Under the pieces are notes generated by a model that was not told where the DNA came from, made no database searches, and worked only from the letters and a program-made list of their open reading frames with translations. Shown one piece after another: positions 33,063-45,183 of a DNA stretch of 64,000 bases (positions within the stretch are counted from its first letter, which is position 1; each line of letters starts with the position of its first letter). Source of the DNA: Thecaphora thlaspeos (Eukaryota > Basidiomycota > Ustilaginomycetes > Urocystidales > Glomosporiaceae). Location: positions 124,001 through 188,000 of the forward strand of contig UWYS01000002.1 of the NCBI GenBank assembly GCA_900291925.1, read 5' to 3'. The translations under genes and the position numbers were made by a program.

Positions 33063-36000
33063 TCAGTTTGACCATGCGACGGGGGGGGGGGGGAAGGGAC
33101 GAGGGGCCGCCTCGACCTTGTCCTCGACGGGCTTGGCCTTGCTCGACGCCTTTTGCGCCTTCTTGCCCTTGGGCTTCCAGATGCGGAAGAGGTAGAAGAG
33201 CGCAAAGCAGAGCGCAAGGTTGAACACAATGTAGGCGCAGATGATGCCCATGTTTCGGTAGATGTGCGAAGAGCTAAACGTCAGGCCGTTGAGGTAGTCG
33301 TCGCCGACGCGGTAGTTGCAGTAGTTGCACGTCCCGTCCGCTGCCTGTTCAAAGTAGCCCGTACCCAGATCGGGTCCCTGCAACGTCGTCGTGAAATCGG
33401 CCAGGTAGGTGGCGCAGTCCTGCCCGGCAGGAGGGACGATGGTGTTGAACTCCTTGGCGCTGCATCGGACGGGGCGTCCGCCAAGGACGCTGCCCAGCAT
33501 GCCCTCGGTCAGGTAGGCAAAAGGCGAAAGCTTGAACATCCAACTCCTCCAGAAGTAGGGAAGAGCAGAGGGCGGTTGCACCACACCGCAGAAGACGATG
33601 ACGAAGCTGAAGAGGGTCGAGAAGAGGATGCTGGCTACCATCGCGTTGGCCGCTATGGCGGCAACTGCGGCGGCAAACGTCTGGAAGTAGATCTGGAAGA
33701 GCATGTAGAAGCCCCACACCGTCGCCGAAGTCTTGCCATCCGAGGGGAAGGCCGTCATCCAGTACCACGAGGCCCAGAAGAGGGTGCCGCCGAGGAGGTT
33801 CCAGGGGATCTCGACGACCAAGGCCGCCCAGACCGCCACCACCCAGCTGTACATCTTGCTCGGCCGTTCGCGCACCTCAAAGATGCCGCGGAACGTGATA
33901 AAGACCGGCTGGAGCTGTTGGGAGAGCGAGGTCGACAGAACGAGCGCCATGAACATGGCAAAGATCTTTGTTGAGCACGAGCTTGCTGCCGATGTAGGTG
34001 GGGCTTCGCCAGTAGTGGATAGAGTTGCGCCTGACCACGAGACGGGACTGCGTCCAGAGGGACTGGGCGAACTCGCGGTTGACGTTGGCCTCGTCCGCCT
34101 CGGACCGGTCGGCGGCGCCGTTGCGTTGCGTAGCCGACTCGATATCGCGCAGCTCGGCGTCGAGCTCCTGCTTGAGCTCGGACTCGAGGAAGAGCTGGTG
34201 CCAGTCTTGCTTCGAGGTCGCCCGCGCACCCGCGCCAATCACGTCGAGGATGTATTTGGCCGGGTTGTCGTCCTTGCCGCACTCGACACCCGATCGCTCC
34301 GAGAAGTAGTTGAGCAGCTTCGACGAGTTCTTGCCAATGTCTGCAAAGTAGACCGTTTTGCCGCCCTTCTGCAGCAAGACCAGCCGGTCAAACTGGTTGA
34401 ACAGCTCGCCGCTGGGCTGATGAATCGTGCACAGGATCGCCTGACCGGCATCCGCCAACTTGCGGAGGAAGCGAACGATGGACCAGGCGGCCATGGCGTC
34501 GAGTCCGGAGGTGGGTTCGTCGAGGAAGAGCAGCAGCTTGGGCTTGGCGGCGAGCTCTACGCCGATCGTGAGGCGCTTGCGCTGCTCGACCTTAAGTCCC
34601 TCGCCGACGTTGCCGACCATGGCCTCGGCCCACGACTCCATCTCAAGAAGGCGGATGACGTTTTCGACGTACTCGAGCTTCCCCTTCTCCGGCACCTCGC
34701 GGGGCTGGCGAAGCAAGGTCGAGAACTGGAGCGCCTCGCGCACCGTCTGCGACTCGAGGTGGACGTCCTGCTGCTGGCAGTAGCCCGTAGCGGCCTGGAA
34801 CGACTTGGGCAGCGGCTTGCCGTCGACCTGGAACAGGCCGTGCACCACGCCCGTGTCGGTGCGCTGCGCCAGGACGTTGAGCAGCGTCGTCTTTCCGGCA
34901 CCCGATTTGCCCATCAGCGCCGTCATACGGCCGGGCGCGACGTAGCCAGAGACGTTGTTGAGCAGACGGCGAGGGTTTCCCTTGATCATCACGTCGTAGT
35001 TGACGTCGCGCCAGCTGAAGATCGAGTCGGACGAGTCGAGCTTGCCGGCCGCCTCCTTCTGCTGCTGCTCGTTGAGTCCATCCGCCTCCGGGTCCGCAGC
35101 GCCCGGGTTGACGTCGACGTTGCCCTGCTTCTCTGCCTGCTCGAGGTCGCCGCTGACCTTGGCGGCTTCGACGACGCCCTTGGGCGCGCGGCCGCGCTTG
35201 AAGACCATGACGCCTCCGGCCGCGCTGGGGTCCTTCTGCAGCTCAGTGGCGGCGATGTAGACGATGAGGAAAAAGACCCAGAATCCGGCAATGATGGCGG
35301 CGTTACGACCCGCGTTGGTCCAGCGATAGCCAAAGGACGCCTCGAGGAAGGCGGAACCGCTGACGATCTCTTGACCCGGTGCGGCCGATACGACGGGGCA
35401 GACCTTGTTGGCCGCGGCGACGTTGGCATAGGCAGGACCGCTGGGGAGCAGGTTGGCGCAGGGCACGTTGAGGCGGCGGAACTCGTTGGCCAGCAGCACC
35501 TCGAAGCCGAATGCGACCGGATTGCTGTAGGAAAGCCACTTCCACCACACCACCATCGAGGGTCGAGGAATCACGTAGCCGGCGTAGAGCGCCATGTCGA
35601 TGACGGCCAGACCGCCGATCATCGTCGCCGTGCTCTCGGAGCGGCAGGCAGCGGCCAGCATGCGGAAGAAGGCGACCATGGTGAACGTGACGAGCGCTGA
35701 AAAGCCCCAGAAGGTGAAGAACTGGTCCGCCGTAGTCGCCAGGCCCGTCATGAAGTAGATGATGATGTCAAAGATGGTGAGCGTGACGAGGCGGATCGGT
35801 ATGTCGAGCAGCGTGTTGGCAATGGCGAAGCGGCGGTGGCGAATGACGATAGGCCGCTGCGCGTAGCCGGCGGTGATCTCACTCATGGCCTGGAACGAGT
35901 TGAACAGCAGTACAAAGAAGAGGACGCCTCCTCGGCTGAAGAAGCCCGAGGTGTCCTCGCTCATCTGGTAGAAGACGGAGCCGGTGATGAGGGCCTGAAA

Positions 36001-37860
36001 GACCGAGGCAAAGGCGATGATGAACTGGGTGGCGAGGTCGCCGGCGATGATCTGGGAGCGGCGCTTGATCGCCAGCCGGATCTGCATGGGGAGGCTGATG
36101 ATAAAGGCGCTGCCGGTGCGCGTGTGCTGGGCCTTGTCCTCTCGCGCGATGGCCTTGTAGTGCTGGACGGCGTCGTGGTCCTTGTTGGCCTTCTGCTGCT
36201 CGAGGTACTCGGCGACCTCGCGCCGGTTGGCCTCGCCCTGCCTCGACTCGCGCCAGTGGCGCGCCATCTCGTCGGCGGTGCGCAGCGCCTTGCCCTCGTA
36301 GCCCTCGCGCGTCTCGTGTCCGTGGGCGTCGGTGCACGCGACGAGGAAGTCGGCCGTCGTCTGACGGTCGTGCGGCTGGTAGCCCATCTCGCGGAAGTAC
36401 TCGGGCGCCTCCGACGTGGGGCCAAAGTAGACCTGCTTTCCTTCGTTGATCACGAGCACCTTGTCGAAGAGCTGCGTCAGGCCCTCGCCGGCCTGGTAGA
36501 TGGATGCAATCGTCGTCATGTTGGCGAGGTCGGTCGCGATGCGGAGCGACTTGACGAATTCGAGCGCGGTGCTCGAGTCGAGGCCTCGGCTCGAGTTGTC
36601 GAACAGCACCACCTTTGCCCTGGCGGCGAGCGTCTCGGCGACGCTAACACGCTTTCGCTCTCCGCCGCTGACGCTCCTGATTAGGTCGTTTCCGACCTTG
36701 GTGTTGTAAGTGTGCCGCAGTGCAAGGATGGTGGCGAGCACCTCGACGGTTGTCTTGATGTAGGTGCTTCGCGAGGCGACCTCGCCCTCCTGGTCGTACA
36801 GCCCGAGACGGCGCTTCGCCTGTGGGGCGCGGGTGGCGGCGGCGAACGTGAGGGTTTGGTTGACGCTCAGGGTGGGGAAGTGGACGTCGTCCTCGGGGAA
36901 GTAGACGACGTCTCCACGGAGCTTTTTGTCAATGACGCTGTGCTCGAGCCCCTGGTAGAGGAGCGTACCGTCGATGGAACGGAAGCCATCGCGGTACGAC
37001 GCGATCGTCTTGAGGAAGCTGGTGCATCCGGCGCCCGGCCGTCCGAGCACGAGAAGCATCTCGCCCGGCTTGACGCAGTCCTCAAAGTCGTCGAGGATCG
37101 TCTTGACGGGCGGCTGAAGGATGCTCTGGACGTTTTTCAGGGCGCGGAACGGCGCGAGCAGCATGCTGCCGACGGAGCTGTTGAGCGTTACGCCCGAGCC
37201 AAAGCCCGTCACGGTGAGGTGCTTCCAGACGAGGCCCATCTCGCGCGACTCGAGGCCACGCTCCTTGCTGCGCCCGAGCATTTCCTTGAGGAAGAACTCG
37301 AGGTCGAAATGGCCCTCTTCGTTGAAAGGGTCGGCCGTCTGACCCTCCTCGAGGCGCGAGACGTCGCGCTTGGAACGGGCCTTGGCCGAGTTCTGCGAGA
37401 GCATGCGGCTCAGCTCGGCGGTGCCTGGTGGCATGAGGCGGAAGAGGCATTGCAATTCGATGATAGCGGGTCTGTAAGTCTATACTTGGCACGGGCTGCG
37501 TCGCGGCACGCTATTGAGCTGCCGGGGCCCTCGCACGGTGCGAGGATGGCAGGAACGCGCGTCGTCCAGGCCGAACTCACCTTCGGGATCGAGGGAAGCA
37601 AAGGGGAGCCTGCTGGCTGTGCTCCTTGCCGTTGTGGTCTTGTGGAGCGGAGCCATCCCGGGCGATGCCTCTGCGGAGGAGACCTCGCGCGTCGGGTCGT
37701 GGTTCGGCGACGAGGCCTTGGAGGTGTGGTCGCTAGCCCTGGCAGTGGTGACAGGATTGGCGTAAAGCCGGTCGATGGCGGGGGCGGGAGCGGAAGCAGG
37801 GTCGAAGTGCTGGTGCTGCGGGGCAGCGTCGCCGTCAATGACCATCTGGTGGGAGGCCAT
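33063..37860 (-). CDS. PDR-type (ABCG) multidrug ABC transporter, frame broken in the second membrane domain
   Basis: Exon 1 is 37860-37581. A 156-base intron leads to the exon starting at 37424, joining DPEG to TAELSRMLSQ. The fungal PDR family pumps drugs and lipids out through the plasma membrane. Seen: Walker A 1 GRPGAGCTSFLK (about residue 220), signature VSGGERKR, first membrane domain, Walker A 2 GKSGAGKTTLLN (about 935), VEQRKRLTIGVEL, then the second membrane domain. After YWRSPTYIGSKLVLN the frame changes at 33967-33973, and KIFAMFMALVLST continues in another frame to 33063. About 23 residues forming one helix and its loop are absent from the DNA, so this is not an intron. The two pieces are about 1245 and 301 residues. 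The last codons depend on a 13-base G run. It is either a pseudogene or a sequence/assembly defect. Confidence 0.85.
33081..33093. repeat. 13-base G homopolymer at the 3' end of the PDR gene
   Basis: On the coding strand this C run encodes the Pro run in PFPPPPVAWSN just before the stop. A one-base length error would change the C-terminus. Confidence 0.7.
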
Positions 37861-39740
37861 GGTTGGCGGCGGGAGTTGGTCAGTAGGCCTGACGCTAGAA
37901 GGCGCTGTGCGCTGTGGTGACTGGAGCGCTGCTCTGCCAAGCGACGAGCAGTGACTGGTCTCGACAGGAAGGCGTACCTGTGTTGTGGGGCGCGCAGACG
38001 TCGATGGCGGACGAGGCGGATGGTGGATGGTGGGATAGCGGGCGAGGACCGAGGAGCGGGCGCGAGGGCGCTGGGAGTTTTGTACATAGATGCCTCTGTT
38101 GTTGTGATGCCCTGCGGCACCCACCTACCCTCTGATCTGATCTGATCTTTGCTCTGCACACGGCCAGCTTCCAAGAGCGGCGGCGCTACGTGGCAGGCGG
38201 GACGAGGCACGATATAACATAATTTCGCACCGGGCGCGCACACTACGCATGACGACGCTCTGCTTCAGCGCCGTTCTGAGCTGTCCACCGAGCATCTTGC
38301 AAGCGGTGCAGCTGTAGCTGATAGTTCATGCGTACGACGCCATGGGTCCCTGCCTCGCCTTTTGTTGGTCCAGCTGAAGCCAAGAGATGTTCGGGCCCTA
38401 TCCTCGCGATCCCGAAGCGAAGCGACGCTCCGCTCGGACACGCACGTTTTTACAGTACAGCACTGGTCGAGTGCATGCACCTATTGTACCCCTACTGTAC
38501 GTCGTGCCCTCGACCCGTCGGCTGCCGGGCCTTTTAGCGCATTGTTGACCGTGTCCAGGAGTAGTGCTGTACGAACGCATGGTCATGGCGCGCGCGGCAA
38601 GGGCGAGGGCAAGGGCGAGGGCAACGTCAGCAGCGAAAAATGAAAAGTCGGCACCGAGATCGCAAGGCCAGCCAAGGTTGTGCTGTTCATCGAGGCGGCA
38701 GCGGTGTGGCCGGGCGAGTCATGGCAGCAGCCCTGTGGACCCTGTCGATTAGACTTGCTCGCGCGCCTCGGCCCTTTCGAATGGACATCGATCACCCCAG
38801 CCACAGCGGAGCTCAAGGACGGGCCGCGCGCTCTATTTATTCGCGATCTCATTACATCCAGCTTGCGCTTGCTGTTGAACTGGGCCAAATTATGGCGCAC
38901 CCTTTTCCGCGGGTTTGAGGGTTTCGCGCGCTGCTTCGAGGGTCGGCGCTCGAGGCCGACGAAGCGATGCGGCGTGCTGCCGGGATGATGCAGGCCCGTC
39001 GGAGACTGCATATGTATCTGTATGTGTTCCATCAGTGAAGCGTCCACGGAGCAGCACTTTCGCAACGTCTTTTCCGCCGGCTCGTCGATGTCGAAGATCG
39101 GGCGTCCGGATGCCATCTCCCGATGCTTGCTGGCTCGCAGACATGTCCAGCATACGGTGTACATCAACTACTTACTCTTCTCTTTCTCGGCTCGACTCGA
39201 CTCGACTCGACCACCACCACCACCCTCGCCAGATTTTAAACACCCGACCCATGGGCGCCCATTTCGACTTCAGTACCGGGTTGTGACCGTAGCTAGCATA
39301 CACTCGCTTGGATAGTCAATCGATCCAGCTCAAGACAGGGTGGAAAGATGGTTGACCGCTCAGACATGTGTTAAAGGCAGACCCGGCCCCCCTTTCCATC
39401 ACGGCCGGCCTCGGTCCAACGCTCGGTGTTCTGACACCTCCCATGTGGTAGGCCTTTGGCAACCCCTCGAGCCGGTCCACCATCTCGCCCTCCTTCTCTG
39501 ACAAGTGCGTTGGCCGCCCGAAGAAGCGATCGCGCTGTCTACCCGGTCACGCGCATCAGATCTTGCCATGCCTCGCTCAGAGCAAGAGGCTGCATGTGTA
39601 TGCGTGTGTGTCGTTGTGATTCCTGGTGTAGCAACGGCTGCACATGTTTCATCAATGCGAGACAAGAGAGAGGGGGCGAGAGACGTGAAGCGGAGCGAAG
39701 CGGAGAGCAGAGTAGTCACGGCGGAACGCGTCGAGCGTTG
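37861..39740. other. 1.9-kb intergenic region upstream of the PDR gene
   Basis: No gene with family features is present; the frames on both strands are low-complexity. Short simple repeats occur, such as CTCGA units running into CCA units at about 39195-39222 and GGGCGA units near 38605. It probably includes the PDR promoter (minus strand) and the 3' flank of the carrier gene. I see no tRNA with a recognisable B box. Confidence 0.4.
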
Positions 39741-40980
39741 CTAGACCGACGTTCGAGTGTCCATGTTGAGTTTTCGCTCTCTAGACCTGTCGACGAGGCC
39801 CTTGAACTGCTCAAAGAAGAGGAACAAAAGTGAAGTCTGGGGCTGGAGTCTCAGCCATGCCGGCGTCCAGCCACGGAGGAAGACGGTGGGTCCGTCCTTG
39901 CGGATGGCGTCGCGGATGACGGTGACCACGCCGCCGTTGGCCGCGCCCTGCTTCATGTTCTGCATGCGGCTCTTGATGACGTCAATCGGCGTGCAGACGG
40001 TGGTGCACAATGTTCCGGCGGCGAAGGTCGCCGCGACCTGGAGCGCAGTGCCGTCAGGCAGGACGTTCGTCTTGAGGAGGAGGCCCTTGGAGAAGTCATA
40101 CGCCCCTAGCTGCGAGACGTTGAGCGCGACGGAGCGGACAATGTTGGGGCCGAGGCCGCGGAAGAGCGTCTGGACGCTCTCGTCCCTGGCGACACGGATA
40201 ACGCCGTCGATGCAGTTGCGGTAGCCGTAGCGCGCCTCCTTGGGCTTGTTGAGGTCCGAGCACATGCTGTTCCACCCCGACGGATCAGAAGGGAAAGTGC
40301 CTCCAGATCAGCCTCTGCGGCGCCAAGGAGCGGTCAGCCTCGTCATCCCGACGACCAGATCGGACACTCACCGAACCAGGACGATCTCGGCAGGGTTGCC
40401 GACGACGCCGGCCACGGCACCAGCGGTGGCGGCGCACGTCACCAGCTCGCCCGTGGTGGGCGCCTTGCCGGAGCTACGCGTCATCCTACCCTTCATGTCC
40501 TCGTACACTGCGAAGCGGGTGACCGAATACGTAAACTGGCGCAGCAGCGTCGCCGTCAGGCCGTGCCACAAGCTCGTGATACCCTCGTTCTTGACAGAGA
40601 GGACGATGGTGCGGAACATGCCCTGCTTGACTGTCGCGGTCTGGAGGCGGTACTTGGTAAGGTCGAGCGGATGTGTGATGGATGCGGCGCAGCACCCGGC
40701 AGCGCCTAAGCAGCGTGCGAGGTCGCAGGTGAGGCGGAGAGATAGGAGGCGCAAGTCGAGTTCAGCTCCCGGAACCTAGCATACGGGTCCCTCGTCCGCC
40801 TTCGTCGCTCTGACGCAGCCACTTACCTCCTAGCCAGAAGGGGTACGACTTCTGTGCCGAGCCGCTGACGCCGGTCGACGTCGATTGACTGGCCGAGGCG
40901 ACAGCGCTCTTCGCGGCATTCATCGCGCCCGAACCGCTAGCGCCCGAACCGCTTCCGGCGAGCTTGGAAAGAGTCGACAT
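39741..40980 (-). CDS. DIC1: Mitochondrial dicarboxylate/oxoglutarate carrier (SLC25, Dic1-like)
   Basis: Three exons (40980-40827, 40705-40372, 40266-39741) give 337 residues with all junctions in frame. The family exchanges malate, succinate and related acids for phosphate or other anions across the inner mitochondrial membrane. The three carrier signatures are visible: HPLDLTKYRLQ, NPAEIVLVRMCSD and TPIDVIKSRMQ, each starting an odd-numbered helix. The spliced RM/CSD junction and YRNCIDGVIRVARDE match the Dic1/OGC branch rather than other SLC25 members. A Ser/Ala/Gly-rich N-terminal segment of about 45 residues precedes the first helix, longer than in yeast Dic1. The substrate assignment comes from these motifs only; an oxoglutarate-malate carrier is the alternative. 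Confidence 0.88.
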
Positions 40981-42892
40981 CGTGATGCAGTGTTACGGAG
41001 GGTGGGGTGAGGAGATCAAGTGTGGAGGTGTGAGGCAGGAGGAGATGCAGAGAGGAGGGGCTATGCCTTGAGCTGAGCTGAGCCGAGCCGAGCCGGACAG
41101 ATGGCTGCTTCCCGTCGATGGTGGTGTGCGCAAAGGTGAAGAGACGGATGGTGATGATGGAAACGTACAAGTCGGAAACTGCTGGCGGCGAGGGCTTATG
41201 AGCGAGATGCTGCGCGATGAAGCCGGAAACAATGCTGTCGGGCGTGAATCGTCTAGCTAGGCCGAGGCGAGTGCAATAATGTGATAACTCGGATCTGTCG
41301 AGCCTTGATGCTGTGCCGAGGAGGAAGCGTCGAAACCAGAGGCCAGCTCACGGATATGAGAGGGTAAGGGGGATGAGAGAAGCGGAATGGGAGGATGAGC
41401 GCGAGGCAGGGGATGAAGGAGAAGGCGCGAGGCCTGGGTCTTTATACGGGATGGGGTCGGAGTGCGGGGTCACCGCCGACGCTGCATACAAAGCACGGAG
41501 GAGAGGAGAAAGCGAGGGCGAGAGGCGGCAGAGGGCGGGCTGGACGGCGGACGGACGAGCTGGCTCGAGGGACCGCGTGGGCTCTTCCCTGCCTCCTGCC
41601 TGCTCGTCCTCTTGCGCACCGCTGCCTTCGATTTTTGTTGGGGCCGGCTAGCCCGCCTTTCTGGCCCTTGCATCCGCACAGTGCAAGCTTGCTATGCTCT
41701 ACCCTCGGAACACTTCCGAGCATCACCAGCCAGTCCGCTATCCATGTCTTCGGGAGTGATAAAGCGGGCAGACCGAGCAAGAGAGAGACCAGGAAGCAAG
41801 ATGCCGCGACGACGATCCAGATGGCGCCGTCGCAGATCAGCTCTTGTCCGCCGCCACTAGATCGCCCAGAAAGACAGCTGAGATGGCACGTCGCGACCAT
41901 ACTCACCAAGGCGATCTACTCAGGCTAGGGCTAGGGAAGCCGCAGAGCGGGGAGAGGGAATGGGGAGAGGCCGGTCAAGGGGGGTCATGTGAGAGAATGA
42001 CACAGCCGACCAAACCAAGGCGCCGGGCGCGGCAAGAGCGAGCTCTCTTTTTTCCGTACGCAGCGGACATCGCGCGTCATGCAGGGTCCGATCGCGACAC
42101 AGCACCCCCTCCTCCCTCCCTGGCCTGGCCGGGCCGGGCCGAGCCGATCCGAATTGCGGTGGAGCGTGGTGATTTGCAATCGCCTCGCCCAGCCCCTTCC
42201 TCCCCGCCTTCGCTACCGTCACCGAGCGATGCTTTCGTTCACTCCGAACCAAAGCCTCCCGCGGTGGCATCGAAACCTTGATCGCCATCTGTATGAGTCA
42301 TTTATTGCCTACGACGGAAGACGGACAAACAGGCCCCGTCGGATCTGGCCGAAACGGGCCCCGGTCCGGAGCTCTCCAAACTTTTACCCAGCCCCTCTTG
42401 CGCATCCACGGACCTTTACGCCGCCTTTGATCCGACCATCTCCTCCGGCTGGCGTCCCGAAGGAACGATGGTGATTTCGTAGAAAGACGGCTTCCTCGCC
42501 ACCTTACCTACACTCGAGCAGCCGCACCGTGACGGAACGGATCTTTCCGTAAGTGATGGGTCGTTACGGATATGTATGTGCAAAGCCGCATTCGCCGCGA
42601 CCCTGTCGTCCCAACCGGCTGGCATCATCCGCCTGTCAGCTAACTATGCAGCGTGCCATGAGGTCGATCTGAATAGATAGCATCACCAATCTAGACCGCC
42701 ACCGGCTCGACGTGTTTGCATGTCACAAGAATACGTCCTGCAACTTAGCACATGTCCACCCACCACCCCGAGGGTGCTTATCGATGTCCGCCTTGTCCAC
42801 CGGGCGTGCTCAGCGGAGGAACATGCTGTGGGTCACTTCTCGCATTGTACATATTCTTCTATTTCTATCGACTTCAGCAAGGTCTTTCTCAA
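40981..42892. other. 1.9-kb intergenic region
   Basis: This lies between two minus-strand genes. It has GAGCT/GAGCC short repeats near 41070-41095. A minus-strand TATAAA near 41440 is too far from the carrier start to be convincing unless the 5' UTR is long. The open frames lack family features and ATG context. I see no RNA gene. Confidence 0.35.
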
Positions 42893-44519
42893 TCACACCT
42901 CGGTGCCCATCTCGCTCTCCCTGCCCGACTCGGCCCGCAGCCCGAGCGCGCCGAGAAGGTTGTTGGCGGTCAGATCCGACATGGCCATCCGCGCCTCGGT
43001 GGTGGCGCTGCCAATGTGCGGCAGCAGGACGACGCGATCCGCACAGTCCGGCTGTAGCAGCGGGTGAGAGGCCGGAATATCTGTGCAAGAGGTCACAAGG
43101 TGGACAAGACAGGGGACGGAGGGGGCACGTCAGCACGGATGCAAGACTGATGGCGACCCATTCGGGCAGCAGCTCACTCGGCTCGTTCTCCAGCACATCT
43201 AGACCAGCGCCGGCGATCTGGCCACCCGAGATGGCTTTTGCCAGCGCTTCGGTGTCGACGAGGGGTCCGCGGGAAGCGTTGATCACGTAGGCGGTCGACC
43301 TGCCGGGCCACGAAGCAGAACGAGAGCAGAACAGGCCAGTCGTGTCAGCTTTCACATCGCAAGGGCTCGCTATGCGGCCCCCAGCCCATCGCGGCGGATG
43401 ACATGTACTTCATCTGCGATAGGAATTCGTCGCCGACAATGTGGTTGGTGGACGCGTTGAGGCTGGCCAGGACAAAGACGACGTCCGACTCGGCGGCGAG
43501 ACGTAGCACGTCCGGCTCGTTGCTGACGTGGATCGTGTCGACGGGGAAGTTGTCCCGCTTCAAGGGCGCAAAGTCCGGATGGTCGAGGTCAAACGGCTTC
43601 TCCTTAGACGTCGTATAGATCAGCCTTGCGGGCTTAAAGGGAGCCAGGAGATGGGCCAGGGCCTGCGAGACTGATGATGCAGGGCGCCACCACGCAGTAG
43701 CAAGACACGGAAGTCAAAGCGCCGCACGCTCGTCAGCCGCTGGTAGATGCTTCGCTACGAAAGGGAGACAGGGAGGGAGGGAGAGAGCGTCGCTGGCAAG
43801 CGGCTGAGGCGACTCACTGTTTCCGAAGCCAACGAAGCCACACGTCTTGCCCTGGAGCGAAGGGCCGCAGAAGCTAAGCGGCGTCCAAGGGTTCTTGGGC
43901 CACTGGCCATCTCGAATTACCCGACTGGCATGGGCGATCTGCCTGGTCGTCACCAGGGTCAGGGCTAGGGTGAGCTCGGCCACCGCTTGGTCCAGTACGT
44001 GAGGCGCTGCGGTATAGTCAAGCGTGAAGAGGCAGATACGGGCAGGTTGAGGTCAGCGCTTGACTGTATGCGCAGGCACCGAACCGCTGGACTAAGCGCT
44101 CAACTCACTGTTCCCGATCCTAACCCCCCTCTTCTTGACAGCCGGCACATCGATATGGTCGTATCCCACGCTCATGGTCGAGACGACCTTGAGCGAAGGA
44201 CCGGCAGCGTCGAGGAATTCATCGTCAACCTGCGCGGCGTAGTGAGGTTCGGATGGAGAGCATCGCAAGACCTTGATCAGACTCGCATCGCCCGTCTTGT
44301 TGCTCGTGCTCTGCAAGGTCTCCAATGGCTCACCTCTTCGCTCAGCATGACGACAGCTCCCTCGACGCCCTTCAGGTTCTGGAGTAGCCATTCTCGCGGG
44401 GCGGGGCCCTCCTCGTCGTGCTCGGGTCTGGCGATGATCTGGATCCTGCCGGCATTCTCAGCCTCCTTGAGGAGCGTGGTGGGCATCCGCCGGGATAGGA
44501 GAACCTTGGGGACTGCCAT
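42893..44519 (-). CDS. D-2-hydroxyacid dehydrogenase, glyoxylate/hydroxypyruvate reductase type
   Basis: Six exons (44519-44334, 44229-44109, 44006-43818, 43670-43409, 43299-43178, 43080-42893) give 355 residues, and every junction keeps frame. The family reduces glyoxylate or hydroxypyruvate with NAD(P)H. Seen: [37 protein letters not shown], the nucleotide-binding [31 protein letters not shown] (catalytic Arg), [12 protein letters not shown] (catalytic Glu) and [13 protein letters not shown] (catalytic His). One donor is GTACAT rather than GTGAGT, after QMK, and is required to reach [10 protein letters not shown]. It is close to human GRHPR in motif order. The compartment is not evident; there is no clear mitochondrial leader. 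Confidence 0.92.
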
Positions 44520-45183
44520 GGTACTATTTCGCTGCGCCTGAATGTGTGAGTGAGCCTGGGGAGGGGGAGGGAGGGCGGTGGTGGTTGTGGTGGCGTTGGA
44601 CGGAGAGGGCGCAAACTGAGGCGAGCCTGGGCGAAGGGGCCGCTCCCCCACTGCGATGATTAGGCCTGGGTCTGTGCGGCACCTGGCCTCGACGTGGGCG
44701 GCGCCCAAAGCCTCAGCCGCGAGCCCGCTTTTCTCGCGCCTCGTCGCCCGGGCCACCCTTCAATCCCTCAAGCAACATGCATGCCCTCTTTATCGCCAAG
44801 AATTCCCTTCCTGGGTCACTCGCAGTGGCAGTCAAGAGAGCGTCGACGCATTCATCCCGGCTTGCTGCACCTTTGTTGCGGCCGTGGTGACGCACCGAAG
44901 CAATCGTGGATAGCCGGATGCCTGCTGAAGGTGGCGGCGGGGAAAGGGGTCTGTGCGCGAGGCACGGTGCGACCTCCACCGGAGGCCGAATAAACTCCAC
45001 ATTTCTGTCTCCGGCCGCCCGCCACGGTACATAGGGCGGCGTCCCTCGCGTTGCCCCGGTCCTTCCCACTACCACCACCGCCAACAACCCAACAGCCATC
45101 GCGAGCACTACTCCAGAGCCGCCACCACATCCCACCACTCGATAGCCCCGCATCGCCGTCGGTCCCTCCTCACGTCATCCACC
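44520..45183. promoter_or_regulatory. Divergent promoter between the reductase and SDR genes
   Basis: This 664-base gap lies between two oxidoreductase genes read in opposite directions. Pyrimidine-rich tracts precede each start. No distinct site can be named. Confidence 0.4.

Noticed and set aside
37425..37580. Apparent frame mismatch at the PDR N-terminus
   Set aside because: The acceptor at 37425 gives DPEG-TAELSRMLSQ in frame; the nearer acceptors do not.
38583..39167. Minus-strand frame resembling spurious proteins often called over tRNA genes (DGIRTPDL)
   Set aside because: No tRNA B box or cloverleaf could be recognised on either strand, and the frame has no family features.
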